Below are positions 34,918-44,631 of a stretch of DNA of 59,074 bases, piece by piece. The DNA is from an uncultured Alphaproteobacteria bacterium (GTDB taxonomy: Bacteria > Pseudomonadota > Alphaproteobacteria > Micropepsales > Micropepsaceae). The stretch spans positions 1 to 59,074 of the forward strand of contig CAILUV010000079.1 of assembly GCA_903837555.1 (NCBI GenBank), given 5' to 3'. A program made the translations under genes and the position numbers. The notes under the pieces are model-generated. The model was not told the DNA's origin. It was given only the letters and a program-made list of their open reading frames with translations, and searched no databases. Each line of letters begins with the position of its first letter. The first letter of the stretch is position 1.

Positions 34918-35000
34918 TCCCCGAAGGCCGTCTCGAAAAGAGCCGCGCGGACGCGCAGGGGCCTGAAACATTAATTGCGGGCCACCCTTTTCAGGGCTGT

Positions 35001-35028
35001 TTGCAAGCTTCTCAAATCCGGCTATAAC
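35001..35028 (+). promoter_or_regulatory. Candidate sigma-70 promoter for rho
   Basis: TTGCAA (35001-35006), a 16-base spacer and TATAAC (35023-35028) make a good housekeeping promoter about 160 bases before the rho start. That leaves a leader of roughly 150 bases. Rho mRNA leaders are sites of autoregulation by Rho-dependent attenuation in other bacteria; no specific attenuator structure is claimed here. Confidence 0.5.
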
Positions 35029-35188
35029 CGAAGCGTTCTCCCAGCCCGCACGGCAGGCCCTACGAGGCCAAGCCGGACCGGATCACCGGCGCGGGTCCAA
35101 ACCAAAACTCTTCGATGACCGCGCTTGGGGCCGTCTGCCCCCGTTTCATCGGGACCAATTCCCTTTCTTTCCTTCAGGTACCGATCAC

Positions 35189-36472
35189 ATGACCGTTCAG
35201 GATGAACTGCAGGCGATGAAGCTGCAGGATCTCAAGAATAAAAAACCCGCCGATCTGCTGGCTTTTGCCGAAGAACTTGAGATCGAAAACGCATCGTCCA
35301 TGCGCAAGCAGGACATGCTGTTCGCCATCCTCAAGGAACTGGCCGACCGCGAGGTCGAAATCCTGGGCCAGGGTGTGGTCGAGATCCTGCAGGACGGCTT
35401 CGGCTTCCTGCGCTCCCCGGAATCCAACTACCTGCCGGGCCCCGACGATATCTACATCTCGCCCTCCCAGATCCGCCGCTTCGGCCTGCGCACCGGCGAC
35501 ACCGCCGAAGGACCGATCCGCGGCCCCAAGGAAGGCGAGCGCTATTTCGCCCTGCTCAAGGTCACCACGATCAATTTCGAAGACCCCGAGCAGATCAAGC
35601 ACAAGGTCCATTTCGACAATCTGACGCCGCTTTACCCGACCAAGCCGCTGAAGATGGAACTGGACGACCCGACCATCAAGGACAAGACCGGCCGGGTGAT
35701 CGACATCGTGGCGCCGCAGGGCATGGGCCAGCGCGCCCTGATCACCGCGCCGCCGCGCACCGGCAAGACGGTGATCCTGCAGAACATCGCCAAGGCGATC
35801 GCCGCCAACCATCCCGAAGCCTTCCTGATCGTGCTGCTGATCGACGAGCGCCCGGAAGAAGTCACCGACATGCAGCGCACCGTGGTGGGCGAGGTGATTT
35901 CCTCGACCTTCGACGAACCGGCGACGCGCCACGTGCAGGTTGCCGAGATGGTGATCGAAAAGGCCAAGCGCCTGGTCGAGCACAAGCGCGACGTGATCAT
36001 CCTCTTGGACTCGATCACGCGCCTGGGCCGTGCCTACAACACCGTGGTGCCGTCTTCCGGCAAGGTGCTGACAGGCGGCGTCGACGCCAACGCCCTGCAG
36101 CGCCCAAAGCGCTTCTTCGGCGCGGCGCGCAACATCGAGGAAGGCGGTTCGCTGACCATCATCGCCACCGCGCTGATCGATACCGGCAGCCGCATGGACG
36201 AAGTGATTTTCGAAGAGTTCAAGGGCACCGGCAACAGCGAAATCATCCTGGACCGCAAGGTCGCCGACAAGCGCGTCTTCCCGGCCATCGACATCATGCG
36301 CTCGGGCACCCGCAAGGACGAACTGCTGGTCGAAAAGGGCCAGCTCGCCAAGACTTATGTCCTGCGCCGCATCCTCTCGCCCATGGGCACGGTGGACGCG
36401 ATCGAATTCCTGCTCGACAAGCTCAAGTCGGCCAAGAACAACGCCGACTTCTTTGAATCGATGAATACCTAA
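35189..36472 (+). CDS. rho: Transcription termination factor Rho
   Basis: A 427-residue hexameric RNA helicase. The N-terminal helix bundle ([26 protein letters not shown]), the cold-shock-like RNA-binding domain ([35 protein letters not shown]) and the ATPase domain (Walker A APPRTGKT, Walker [18 protein letters not shown]-loop and R-loop [22 protein letters not shown]) are all present. The enzyme ends unprotected transcripts. It lies downstream of hemJ with its own likely promoter, and a strong terminator follows. Confidence 0.98.
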   Translation: MTVQDELQAMKLQDLKNKKPADLLAFAEELEIENASSMRKQDMLFAILKELADREVEILGQGVVEILQDGFGFLRSPESNYLPGPDDIYISPSQIRRFGLRTGDTAEGPIRGPKEGERYFALLKVTTINFEDPEQIKHKVHFDNLTPLYPTKPLKMELDDPTIKDKTGRVIDIVAPQGMGQRALITAPPRTGKTVILQNIAKAIAANHPEAFLIVLLIDERPEEVTDMQRTVVGEVISSTFDEPATRHVQVAEMVIEKAKRLVEHKRDVIILLDSITRLGRAYNTVVPSSGKVLTGGVDANALQRPKRFFGAARNIEEGGSLTIIATALIDTGSRMDEVIFEEFKGTGNSEIILDRKVADKRVFPAIDIMRSGTRKDELLVEKGQLAKTYVLRRILSPMGTVDAIEFLLDKLKSAKNNADFFESMNT

Positions 36473-36494
36473 GATTTGCCGCCAGGCAAAAGCG

Positions 36495-36528
36495 AAGAGG
36501 CCGGACGCAAGTCCGGCCTCTTTCTTTT
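36495..36528 (+). terminator. Rho-independent terminator after rho
   Basis: A perfect 12-bp stem AAGAGGCCGGAC / GTCCGGCCTCTT with a GCAA tetraloop, followed by TTCTTTT. It ends the rho transcript and lies against the stop of the convergent qor gene, whose transcript may also use it. Confidence 0.85.
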
Positions 36529-37501
36529 ACGGCGTCAGGATTGTCGCGCCGGTGGTTTGCTTGCTGGTCAGGGCGTCATGGGCCTGGGCGGCGTCCTTCA
36601 GCGCAAAGCGCTGGTTGATCGCGATCCTGACCGCGCCGGACGAGATCACCGCGAACAGGTCGTCAGCGCAGTCCTGCAATTCCTTCGGCGTGATGGTGTA
36701 GTGCGCCAATGTCGGGCGGGTGACGATCAGCGAGCCCTTGGCGGCCAAAATCCCCGGCGCGAACGGATCGACCGGTCCCGACGCATTGCCGTAAGTGACC
36801 ATGATGCCGCGCGGCTGCAGGCAGTCGAGCCCCGCCAGGAACGTGTCCTTGCCGATGGAGTCATAGACCACCGGCACGCCCTTGCCGCCGGTGATCTCGC
36901 GCACCTGCTTTTCCCAGCCCGCATCCTTTGAGTTCAGCACATGGGCGCAGCCATTGGCTTTCGCCAGCGCGATCTTTTCCGGTGACGTGGTGGTGCCGAT
37001 GATGGTGGCGCCCAGATGCCTGGCCCATTGCACCGCGATCTGGCCGACGCCGCCGGCCGCGGCGTGGAAGACAATGGTCTCGCCCGCCTTCACTTTGTGA
37101 ATCTGGCGCAGCAGATATTGCGCCGTCATGCCCTTGAGCAGAATGGCGGCGGCGACGTCGTCGCTGATGCCGTCCGGAATCTTTACAAGCCGGGCGGCGG
37201 GAACGTTGGCGGCATCGGCATACGATCCGATAAAGCCGCTGGCGTAACCCACCCGGTCGCCGACCTTGAAGCCCGTGACGTCATCGCCCAGCGCCTCGAT
37301 CACGCCGGCGGCTTCCGAACCCAGACCCGACGGCATGGGCAGCGGGTAAAGGCCGGTGCGGTGATAGGTGTCGATGAAATTGACGCCGATGGCGGTGTGC
37401 CGGATGCGCACCTGACCCTTGCCCGGCGGTGGCAGATCCACATCGACATATTGCAGCACATCGCTGCTGCCGGGTTTGTCGAAACGGATCGCCTTGGTCA
37501 T
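36527..37501 (-). CDS. qor: NADPH:quinone oxidoreductase, zinc-independent MDR family
   Basis: A 324-residue medium-chain dehydrogenase/reductase. The GroES-like N-terminal half (GVNFIDTYHRTGLYPLPMPSGLGSEAAGVIEALG) and the NADPH loop HAAAGGVGQIAVQWARHLGA are those of quinone oxidoreductase 1 (QorA). Catalytic-zinc ligands are absent, as expected. It reduces quinones by one or two electrons, probably as a detoxification enzyme. It follows the DUF255 gene by four bases on the same strand. Confidence 0.9.
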   Translation of the reverse strand: MTKAIRFDKPGSSDVLQYVDVDLPPPGKGQVRIRHTAIGVNFIDTYHRTGLYPLPMPSGLGSEAAGVIEALGDDVTGFKVGDRVGYASGFIGSYADAANVPAARLVKIPDGISDDVAAAILLKGMTAQYLLRQIHKVKAGETIVFHAAAGGVGQIAVQWARHLGATIIGTTTSPEKIALAKANGCAHVLNSKDAGWEKQVREITGGKGVPVVYDSIGKDTFLAGLDCLQPRGIMVTYGNASGPVDPFAPGILAAKGSLIVTRPTLAHYTITPKELQDCADDLFAVISSGAVRIAINQRFALKDAAQAHDALTSKQTTGATILTP

Positions 37502-37505
37502 CGAA

Positions 37506-39551
37506 CTAGTTCTGTTGCACTTGCTGACGCATCTGCGCCGGCAGGGTGAGGGTATTGGCCAGCAGCGCGGGATCGGTGATGCCGTCGGAGCAGTTGCCCA
37601 TCTGGCACAGATACGCCGTGGGCTGGCCGTTCAGCATGCCGCGGCCCGTGGCCGGATGGCCCGGCGGCAGCGGATCGCCCGGCTCGATCTGCACGATCAT
37701 GCCGTTGGGCACCGGCTTGCTCCAGAAGGCGCGCACCAGTTCGCGCGTCTTGGCGTTGCCCTTATGGCCGACGACCAGAATGATCAGGCTGTTCACCAGA
37801 TATTCGAAGCCCGCGAAGAAGGCGCCCGAACCGTTCATCACCCGGTTGGCTTCGTCGCCAAAGGTGACGGCCAGGGTGGAGGCGCGGCTCATGTAATCGG
37901 TTTCGCCGGTCAGCATGGCCAGGCGCGTCAGCACCGTCAGCATGGTGCCGTTGGCCGACGGGGTGGGATTGTCGAACAGCATGCGCGGGCGGATGAAGAG
38001 CTGCTCGCCATCGTCGGCATTGTAGCAATATCCGTTCAGCGTGTTGTTCCAGAAATGGGTTTCGAGCGTCTTGGTCCAGCCCCTGGCGGGCGCGATGAAG
38101 CGTTCGTCGCCGGTTACTTCCCAAAGCTGCAGCGCGGCGCGCGCCATGTTGGCATAGTCGTCAGCGATGCCGGCGCCGGCCTTCACGCCATTGTTGGCGA
38201 TGTGGGAAAGGCGGTCGCCGTCGCCCAGTGTCTTGACGACATGGTCGAAGGCGGCGGTGGCGGCGGCAATCCATTCGGGCTTTTCGAACACCATGCCGGC
38301 GCGCGCGAGGGCGGCGATGGCCAGGCCGTTCCAGTCGGCGAGCAGGCGTTCGTCGCGCTGCGGCTTGGCGCGCTTTTCGCGCGCCGCCAGCAGCATGGCG
38401 CCCTGCTTGAGCAGCAGGGCTTCGTCGGCCTCATTGGCGGGCACGGGGTTGCCCAGCCGGCGCGGCAGGTTGCGGCCCTTGAAGTTGCCGTCGCGGCTGA
38501 CGCCCAGAACCTGCTTGAAGCGGGCCGAGAAGGTGCCGACCAGGGCGGCGTCGATCTCCGCCTCGCTCCAGGTGTAATACTTGCCGTCTTCTTCCTCGTT
38601 GCCCGAACCGATGGCGGCGGCGAAACCGTCGCCCACCTTCATGTCGCGCAGGATCCATTCCACCGTTTCGGTGACGCGCTGGCGGCACAGTTCGTTGCGG
38701 TTGAACTGCCAGGTGCTGGTGCAGACATCGATCATCTGCGCGTTGTCGTAGAGCATCTTCTCGAATACCGGCTCCAGCCAGCGTTCGTCCTGGCTGTGGC
38801 GGAAGAAGCCGCCGCCGATATGGTCGTAGACGCCGCCGAACAGCATGCTGTCGAGGGTGGTGAAAACGAGCTGCGAGAATTGCGGCATGCCGTTGCGCAG
38901 GAAGGCGCGCCACAGCAGGTCCAGCATCAGGGCGTTGGGGAATTTCAGCATGCCCTGCATGCCGCCGAAGAAGATGTCGTAATTCTGGGCGATGCGCAGC
39001 GCCGCCATGTCCAGGTTCATGTTTTCCTGGGCCGCGGCCATGTCGCGGTTGTAGAGTTCTTCAAGCGCCGCGCGCACCGTGGCGGCGATTTCGGCCACCT
39101 TCACCTTGTCGGTCTGGTAGAGCTTGGAAACGTCCTCCAGCAGATTGGTGAAGGAGATGATGCCCGGCTTGGGCTCCTTGGGCAGGTAGCCCGTCACCCA
39201 GAAGGGCACGCCATCGGGGGTGAGGAAGATGTTCAGCGGCCAGCCGCCATTGTGGCGCATCGCGCCCGCTGCACCCTGATAGACAAGGTCCAGGTCCGGG
39301 CGCTCTTCGCGGTCCACCAGGATGGGAATGAAATTGTCGTTGATCAGGGCCGAGACCGCCGGGTCCATGAAGGCTTCGCTGTTCAGCGTGTGGCACCAGC
39401 TGCAGCTCACATAACCGATGGACAGCAGGATCGGCTTGTCGCCGGCCCTGGCCTCGGCCAGGGCGTCGGGGCCCCAGGTGCGCCAGGCAACCAGATTGTC
39501 CTTGTGGGCGGCGAGGTAGGGGCTGGTGCTGTTGGCGAGCGTGCTGGTCAT
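37506..39551 (-). CDS. Thioredoxin-fold DUF255 protein (YyaL/SSP411 family)
   Basis: A 681-residue protein. The N-terminal 160 residues are the thioredoxin-like DUF255 domain (YLAAHKDNLVAWRTWGPDALAEARAGDKPILLSIGY, active-site-like CSWCH, then MRHNGGWPLNIFLTPDGVPFWV). The remainder is an alpha/alpha barrel of the six-hairpin glycosidase type (WNGLAIAALARAG; DYANMARAALQLWEVTGDERF). The family includes human SPATA20; the function is unknown, with cellobiose 2-epimerase-like folding but no proven activity. The CxxC-like motif here is C-S-W-C. It is transcribed with qor. Confidence 0.88.
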   Translation of the reverse strand: MTSTLANSTSPYLAAHKDNLVAWRTWGPDALAEARAGDKPILLSIGYVSCSWCHTLNSEAFMDPAVSALINDNFIPILVDREERPDLDLVYQGAAGAMRHNGGWPLNIFLTPDGVPFWVTGYLPKEPKPGIISFTNLLEDVSKLYQTDKVKVAEIAATVRAALEELYNRDMAAAQENMNLDMAALRIAQNYDIFFGGMQGMLKFPNALMLDLLWRAFLRNGMPQFSQLVFTTLDSMLFGGVYDHIGGGFFRHSQDERWLEPVFEKMLYDNAQMIDVCTSTWQFNRNELCRQRVTETVEWILRDMKVGDGFAAAIGSGNEEEDGKYYTWSEAEIDAALVGTFSARFKQVLGVSRDGNFKGRNLPRRLGNPVPANEADEALLLKQGAMLLAAREKRAKPQRDERLLADWNGLAIAALARAGMVFEKPEWIAAATAAFDHVVKTLGDGDRLSHIANNGVKAGAGIADDYANMARAALQLWEVTGDERFIAPARGWTKTLETHFWNNTLNGYCYNADDGEQLFIRPRMLFDNPTPSANGTMLTVLTRLAMLTGETDYMSRASTLAVTFGDEANRVMNGSGAFFAGFEYLVNSLIILVVGHKGNAKTRELVRAFWSKPVPNGMIVQIEPGDPLPPGHPATGRGMLNGQPTAYLCQMGNCSDGITDPALLANTLTLPAQMRQQVQQN

Positions 39552-39672
39552 CGTTTTTCCAATTGGGCGCGCGCGGCTTCCCGCCGGCCCGCTTCTGTGA
39601 TGTTTTTAGGCCGGGTTCTTTACCCCGAATGACCGGGGCGGCAAAGCCCGCATGCTCGAGAAAGGTTCGGCC

Positions 39673-39924
39673 ATGAAAGTGACGATCGAGATGGACATGA
39701 CCCCCCAGGAGGCCCGCGCCTTCATGGGCCTGCCGGACGTGGCTCCCATCCAGAAAAAGATGCTCGAAGAGATGCAGGACCGGATGCGGGCCGCCTTCGA
39801 CGCCGGCGACCCCGAAGGGATGATGAAGGCCTGGATGCCACTCGGGGGTGCCGAGGCCTTCGGCAAATTCCAGAAGATGATGTGGGACAGCGCCGCCGCC
39901 ATGGGCAAGAAGGACGGCAGATAG
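39673..39924 (+). CDS. DUF6489 family small protein
   Basis: An 83-residue acidic helical protein. KVTIEMDMTPQEARAFMGLPDVAPIQKKMLEEMQDRM matches the pattern of a small alphaproteobacterial family annotated as DUF6489, usually found just before mnmE. The C-terminus GKFQKMMWDSAAAMGKKDGR looks amphipathic, like phasin-type helices, but that is only a resemblance. ATG 39673 has GAAAGG upstream. The mnmE TTG start is two bases after its stop, so the genes are likely coupled. Confidence 0.75.
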   Translation: MKVTIEMDMTPQEARAFMGLPDVAPIQKKMLEEMQDRMRAAFDAGDPEGMMKAWMPLGGAEAFGKFQKMMWDSAAAMGKKDGR

Positions 39925-39926
39925 GT

Positions 39927-41228
39927 TTGTCCGGTCCCGGCAGCATTTTCGCGCTGTCCAGCGCCCCCGGCCGTGCCGGGGTGGCGGTGGTCCGGGTGTC
40001 CGGCCCGCTGGCTGGCGCGGCCCTGACGGCTTTGGCTGGACCCCTGCCGGCGCCCCGTCAGGCGGTGCTGCGGCGGCTGGCCTTTGACGGGGTGCAGATC
40101 GACCGGGCGCTGGTGCTGTGGTTTGCCAGCCCCGCCAGCTTCACCGGCGAAGATCTGGCGGAATTCCATATCCATGGCGGTCGTGCGGTGCGCGAGGCTG
40201 TGTTTTCCGCGCTGTTGCGCTGTGGCCTGCGCCCGGCCGAACCGGGCGAATTCAGTCGCCGGGCGTTGGAGAACGGCAAGCTGGACCTGACCCGGGCCGA
40301 AGCCATCGCCGATGTGATCGACGCCGAAACCCCCGCCCAGTTGCGCCAGGCGCTGCGCCAGCAGGATGGGGCGCTGGCCGACCTGTATGAAGGCTGGCGC
40401 GTCGACCTGATCGTGGCGCTGGGCCGGGCGGAAGCCGCGATCGATTTTTCCGATGACGGGGTGGGAGACGTGGAATTTGCCGCCGCCCGCATTAAAGCGT
40501 CAGAAATACATGAGCAAATACAAGACCATACGGACGATTCCGGGCGGGGCGAGGCGCTGCGGGAGGGCCTGCGCCTGACCATCCTGGGTCCGCCCAATGC
40601 CGGCAAATCCTCGCTGATCAATGCCCTGGCCCGGCGCGACGTGGCCATCGTCTCGGATACGCCCGGCACCACCCGGGACGTGGTGGAGGCGCGGCTGGAC
40701 CTGGGTGGCTATCTGCTCTCGGTCGCGGACACGGCAGGCGTGCGCCAGACCGGCGACGCCATTGAAGCTGAAGGCGTGCGCCGGGCTTTGTCGCATGCGC
40801 AGGGCGGCATGACCCTCCTGCTGCTGGACGGGAGCGCCAAAGACCCGCGCGCCGGATTGCCCGCCGATCTGCAAGCCGACCTGACCATCTGGAATAAAGC
40901 TGATCTGGGTTTCACGCGCGACGGTCTTTCCATTTCGCTCAAGACCGGCGACGGCCTGGCGCAACTGATCGAAGCCCTGACCGAAAAAGTGCGCGCGCGG
41001 TTGGAGGCCGGCAGCGATGCGCCTGCCCTGACCCGCAGCCGTCACCGCCATGCGCTGGGCGAGGCGCTGGCGCATTTGCGGCACGGACTGGATGCGCCAT
41101 CCGATCAGCCCGAATTGCTGGCCGAAGATCTGCGCCTTGCCATGCGCGCCATCGGCCGCATCACCGGACGGGTCGATGTGGAAGAGCTGCTGGATTTCGT
41201 CTTCCGCGATTTCTGCATCGGCAAATAG
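39927..41228 (+). CDS. mnmE: tRNA modification GTPase MnmE
   Basis: A 433-residue GTPase that, with MnmG, makes 5-carboxymethylaminomethyl-uridine at the wobble position of tRNAs. The N-terminal folate-binding domain (IFALSSAPGRAGVAVVRVSG), the helical domain and an inserted G domain (GPPNAGKSSLINAL, DTPGTTRDVVE, DTAGV, NKAD) are present. The C-terminus FCIGK contains the catalytic Cys. The start is TTG at 39927, the only codon that gives the family N-terminus. The usual mnmE-mnmG neighbourhood is broken here by a glycosyltransferase gene on the opposite strand. Confidence 0.96.
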   Translation: MSGPGSIFALSSAPGRAGVAVVRVSGPLAGAALTALAGPLPAPRQAVLRRLAFDGVQIDRALVLWFASPASFTGEDLAEFHIHGGRAVREAVFSALLRCGLRPAEPGEFSRRALENGKLDLTRAEAIADVIDAETPAQLRQALRQQDGALADLYEGWRVDLIVALGRAEAAIDFSDDGVGDVEFAAARIKASEIHEQIQDHTDDSGRGEALREGLRLTILGPPNAGKSSLINALARRDVAIVSDTPGTTRDVVEARLDLGGYLLSVADTAGVRQTGDAIEAEGVRRALSHAQGGMTLLLLDGSAKDPRAGLPADLQADLTIWNKADLGFTRDGLSISLKTGDGLAQLIEALTEKVRARLEAGSDAPALTRSRHRHALGEALAHLRHGLDAPSDQPELLAEDLRLAMRAIGRITGRVDVEELLDFVFRDFCIGK

Positions 41229-42017
41229 TCAGACGCGCGGGACGCTGGTTTTAATCCAGCTTGAGGTCTGCACGTCATAGGCGATGCGGCGATAGTCGCG
41301 GCTGAGCTTGGCCAGATAATCCGGTTTGGCCTTGGCCTGCATGGTTTCGATGGCCCGCATCATTTCGGCCTGACATTCGGCCTGATGCAGCGCCGCCCGG
41401 TTGCCGCGATGGCGACGATAACCACCCAGCGCGCAGGTGGCGTGCCACAGTTCGGCATTCAGAAAGAAGCGCGTCCACAATTCTCCATCGACCATGAAGC
41501 GATAGTCTTCGCTGATATGCCCGCCTGCCCGATCCCACAGCGCGCGGCGCCAGAACACCGTCTCCTGCTGGATCCAGGTGTAGTTGCCGGCGGCATAGTC
41601 GAAGATGTTCTTGTACTGGGGCTGCACCGACATCAGCGTGCCGCGATCGTTCCAGAAGCCGTGGCAGCCCGCGATCCACATCACATCGGGATGGGCGTCG
41701 AAGATTTCCGCTACGGTGCGAAACGTCCAGGGACAATATTTGTCGTCGCTGTTGAGCCAGGCCATGATCTCGCCGCTGGTTTTGGCGAAGCCCTTGTTCA
41801 GCGCGTTGCCATGGCCGGTGTCTGGCTCGCTGACGAAATGGTGCAGGCGGTCTTTGTATTTCTCGATGATTTCCAACGAGCCATCGGTGCTGCCGCCATC
41901 GATCACCACATATTCGAGATGCGGATAATCCTGATCCAGCACCGAGCGCAGCGTGTCTTCGACAAAGGCGGCCTGGTTGAAGGACGGCGTGACGATGGAG
42001 ATTTTGCTGCCGCTCAT
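41229..42017 (-). CDS. Family 2 glycosyltransferase
   Basis: A 262-residue GT-A fold glycosyltransferase. SIVTPSFNQAAFVEDTLRSVLDQDYPHLEYVVIDGGSTDGSLEIIEKY is the GT2 nucleotide-sugar-binding half, and GEIMAWLNSDDKYCP carries the metal-binding acidic motif. HGNALNKGF and the QQETVFWRRALWDRAGGHI stretch are typical of polysaccharide or lipid-decorating members. No membrane helix is present. The acceptor is unknown. It stands alone and antisense between mnmE and mnmG, with its stop abutting the mnmE stop; this suggests an insertion into an otherwise conserved neighbourhood. Confidence 0.88.
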   Translation of the reverse strand: MSGSKISIVTPSFNQAAFVEDTLRSVLDQDYPHLEYVVIDGGSTDGSLEIIEKYKDRLHHFVSEPDTGHGNALNKGFAKTSGEIMAWLNSDDKYCPWTFRTVAEIFDAHPDVMWIAGCHGFWNDRGTLMSVQPQYKNIFDYAAGNYTWIQQETVFWRRALWDRAGGHISEDYRFMVDGELWTRFFLNAELWHATCALGGYRRHRGNRAALHQAECQAEMMRAIETMQAKAKPDYLAKLSRDYRRIAYDVQTSSWIKTSVPRV

Positions 42018-42098
42018 GGCCTTCCGGGTTAACACAGTTCCGCGCCGGTTTTGAGGTCCGCCTTGCCGCCGCCGCTCCTCGCGCGTATTGGACCGCCT

Positions 42099-43973
42099 AT
42101 GAGCTACGACGTCATCGTCATTGGCGGGGGCCATGCGGGCTGCGAAGCAGCGGCCGCGTCGGCGCGCTTTGGCGCCCGCACCCTGCTCCTCACCCACAAG
42201 TTCGAGACGCTGGGCGAAATGTCCTGCAATCCGGCCATTGGCGGGGTGGGCAAGGGCCATCTGGTGCGCGAGATCGATGCGCTGGACGGGCTGATGGGCC
42301 GGGTGGCAGATGCCGCCGGCATCCAGTTTCGCCTGCTTAACCGGCGCAAGGGACCGGCGGTGCGGGGGCCGCGCGCCCAGGCCGACCGCGCGCTCTACCG
42401 CGCAGCAATGCAATCCATGCTGCGCAGCATTTCCAATCTGGAAATCCGCGAGGCGAGCGCCGAAGACCTGATTTTAAAGGATAAAAACGTTGTCGGCGTT
42501 GGCACTGGCGATGGCGAGGAGATTGCCTGCGCCCGCGTGGTGCTGACCACCGGCACATTTCTCAACGGCCTGATCCATATCGGCGAGACCAGGATTCCCG
42601 CCGGGCGGATGAAGATCGAGGACGGCGTCGAAGCCCCGTCGATTGGCCTGTCCAGGACGCTGTATGGCTTTGGCCTGGCGATGGGGCGGCTCAAGACCGG
42701 CACACCGCCGCGCCTCGATGGCCGCACCATCGATTGGGCCGCGCTGGAAATGCAGCCGGGGGATGAACCGCCCCTGCCCTTTTCCTTCCTGACCAAAAAG
42801 ATCACCACGGCCCAGATCGCCTGCGGCATAACCCGCACCACGCTTTCGACCCACCAGATCATCCGCGCCAATCTGCACCGCGCCCCGATGTACACCGGCC
42901 AGATCGCTTCGACGGGCCCGCGCTATTGCCCGTCCATCGAGGACAAGGTTAGCCGCTTCGCCGACAAGGAATCGCACCAGATTTTCCTTGAACCAGAAGG
43001 GCTTAGAACCGATCTCATTTACCCCAACGGCATTTCCACCTCCCTGCCACAGGACGTCCAGATCGCGCTTCTGGCCACCATTCCGGGGCTGGAAAAGGTC
43101 TCGGTGCAGCGGCCCGGCTATGCCATCGAATATGACTATGTCGATCCGCGGGAGCTGTCTGCCGCTTTGGAAGTGAAGCAGGTGCCGGGTCTTTATCTGG
43201 CGGGGCAGATTAACGGCACCACCGGCTATGAAGAGGCGGCCGCACAGGGGCTGATGGCGGGCTGGAATGCCGCCCGCGCCGCCAGCGGCACCCCGCCGGT
43301 CATTCTGGACCGCGCCCAGGCCTATATCGGCGTGATGATCGACGATCTGGTGACCAAGGGCGTATCCGAGCCCTATCGCATGTTCACCAGCCGGGCGGAG
43401 TACCGCCTGACCCTGCGTTCCGACAATGCCGACCAGCGCCTGACCGAACTGGGCGAAAAGGGCGGGATTGTTGGGTCCGAGCGCAGCGCGACGTTCCAGA
43501 ACAAGCTTATGCGGCTCGATGTTTCACGTGAAACACTGGGTTCCCTGTCCCTGACCCCAAATGAAGCCGCAAAGCACGGCATCGCCATCCGGCTCGACGG
43601 CGTCCGCCGCAACGCCATGGAACTTCTGAGCCTGACCGATATGGGTTCCCTGAGCCGGATTTGGCCGGAACTTAAGTTCCTGGATGCCGATGTGGCCGAG
43701 CAACTGGAAATCGACGCCCAATATGCCGGATATCTGGACCGGCAGGACGCCGACATCATCGCCTTCCGCCGCGACGAGGACCGCGCCTTGCCCGCCCACC
43801 TGGACTATGCCGCGGTGATCGGCCTTTCCAACGAAGTCCGCGCCAAGCTGGAGCGCATCCGCCCGGCCACGCTGGGCCAAGCCGCCCGTATCGAAGGCGT
43901 TACGGCGGCGGCCCTAACCCTTGTTCTGGCCCATGTGAAAGGCCTGAAGGCCAAAAATGTCGTTCGGGGCTAA
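42099..43973 (+). CDS. mnmG: tRNA uridine-5-carboxymethylaminomethyl(34) synthesis enzyme MnmG
   Basis: A 624-residue FAD-dependent partner of MnmE. The FAD-binding motif is [20 protein letters not shown], followed by [24 protein letters not shown], the GTFLNG segment and the GidA signatures [11 protein letters not shown] and [16 protein letters not shown]. The C-terminal tRNA-binding helices are intact. A perfect parS site (43520-43535) is embedded and encodes VSRET. ATG 42099 is used; the 16 in-frame codons upstream are not family-like. Its end overlaps rsmG by 17 bases. Confidence 0.97.
   Translation: MSYDVIVIGGGHAGCEAAAASARFGARTLLLTHKFETLGEMSCNPAIGGVGKGHLVREIDALDGLMGRVADAAGIQFRLLNRRKGPAVRGPRAQADRALYRAAMQSMLRSISNLEIREASAEDLILKDKNVVGVGTGDGEEIACARVVLTTGTFLNGLIHIGETRIPAGRMKIEDGVEAPSIGLSRTLYGFGLAMGRLKTGTPPRLDGRTIDWAALEMQPGDEPPLPFSFLTKKITTAQIACGITRTTLSTHQIIRANLHRAPMYTGQIASTGPRYCPSIEDKVSRFADKESHQIFLEPEGLRTDLIYPNGISTSLPQDVQIALLATIPGLEKVSVQRPGYAIEYDYVDPRELSAALEVKQVPGLYLAGQINGTTGYEEAAAQGLMAGWNAARAASGTPPVILDRAQAYIGVMIDDLVTKGVSEPYRMFTSRAEYRLTLRSDNADQRLTELGEKGGIVGSERSATFQNKLMRLDVSRETLGSLSLTPNEAAKHGIAIRLDGVRRNAMELLSLTDMGSLSRIWPELKFLDADVAEQLEIDAQYAGYLDRQDADIIAFRRDEDRALPAHLDYAAVIGLSNEVRAKLERIRPATLGQAARIEGVTAAALTLVLAHVKGLKAKNVVRG
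43520..43535. other. parS: parS centromere site 1 (inside mnmG)
   Basis: TGTTTCACGTGAAACA, a perfect match to the 16-base palindromic parS consensus bound by ParB. It lies within mnmG and encodes part of DVSRETL. parA and parB begin about 1.05 and 1.85 kb downstream. Confidence 0.95.
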
Positions 43974-44631
43974 TGAGTTCGCCGCCAAAGCGGGTGTTTC
44001 ACGTGAAACACTGGCCCGGCTAAAGGCCTATGCCGACCTGCTGACCGACTGGAATACCCGGCACAATCTGGTGGCCAAGAGCACCCTGCCGGACGTCTGG
44101 CACCGGCATATCTGGGACAGCGCCCAGCTTGCGCCCCTGCTCCCGCCGGACGCCAGGACCTTGGCCGACCTGGGCTCCGGCGCCGGGTTTCCAGGGCTGG
44201 TGCTGGCGGCGATGCGCCCGGACATCGCCGTGACCCTACATGAAGCGACCACCAAGAAATGCGCCTTCCTGCAGACCGCAGCAGAGCTGATGGGCCTGAC
44301 CATCTCCATTGAAAACGCTCGAATGGAAGAATTGCCGCGCAAGGTCCATGACGTGGTCACCGCACGCGCCTGCGCGCCCCTGCCCCTGCTGTTCAAATAT
44401 GCCCACAGCTTCGTAGGACCGAACAGTGTTTGCCTTTTCCTAAAAGGACAAAATGTTGGGCCTGAATTGACCGAAGCCACCAAATATTGGAAAATGGAGG
44501 TCTCACAGGTTCCGAGCCAGACCGACCCTTCGGCTGCTATAGTGACGGTGAGAAAGCTGGGCCTTCGTCATGTCGCTTCCCAAGAAACCGCGCGTGCTGG
44601 TCGTCGCCAACCAAAAGGGCGGCGTCGGTAA
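43957..44631 (+). CDS. rsmG: 16S rRNA (guanine-527-N7)-methyltransferase RsmG
   Basis: A 224-residue SAM-dependent methyltransferase for G527 of 16S rRNA. Landmarks: [30 protein letters not shown], the SAM loop [21 protein letters not shown] and [18 protein letters not shown] perfect parS site near the 5' end encodes VSRETL. The C-terminal 20 residues (Arg/Gln/Lys-rich) extend 62 bases into parA and are unlike the family end, so they are probably a read-on tail tolerated by the overlap. Confidence 0.94.
   Translation: MSFGANEFAAKAGVSRETLARLKAYADLLTDWNTRHNLVAKSTLPDVWHRHIWDSAQLAPLLPPDARTLADLGSGAGFPGLVLAAMRPDIAVTLHEATTKKCAFLQTAAELMGLTISIENARMEELPRKVHDVVTARACAPLPLLFKYAHSFVGPNSVCLFLKGQNVGPELTEATKYWKMEVSQVPSQTDPSAAIVTVRKLGLRHVASQETARAGRRQPKGRRR
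43995..44010. other. parS: parS centromere site 2 (inside rsmG)
   Basis: A second perfect TGTTTCACGTGAAACA, 475 bases from the first. It is read in the same frame as site 1 and again encodes VSRETL, here at residues 14-19 of RsmG. Confidence 0.95.

Noticed and set aside
37419-39632. Very long open frame on the plus strand opposite the DUF255 gene
   Set aside because: It is antisense to a well-supported gene. Its His/Gln/Arg/Gly-rich composition is typical of a GC-rich shadow frame, and it has no domain.
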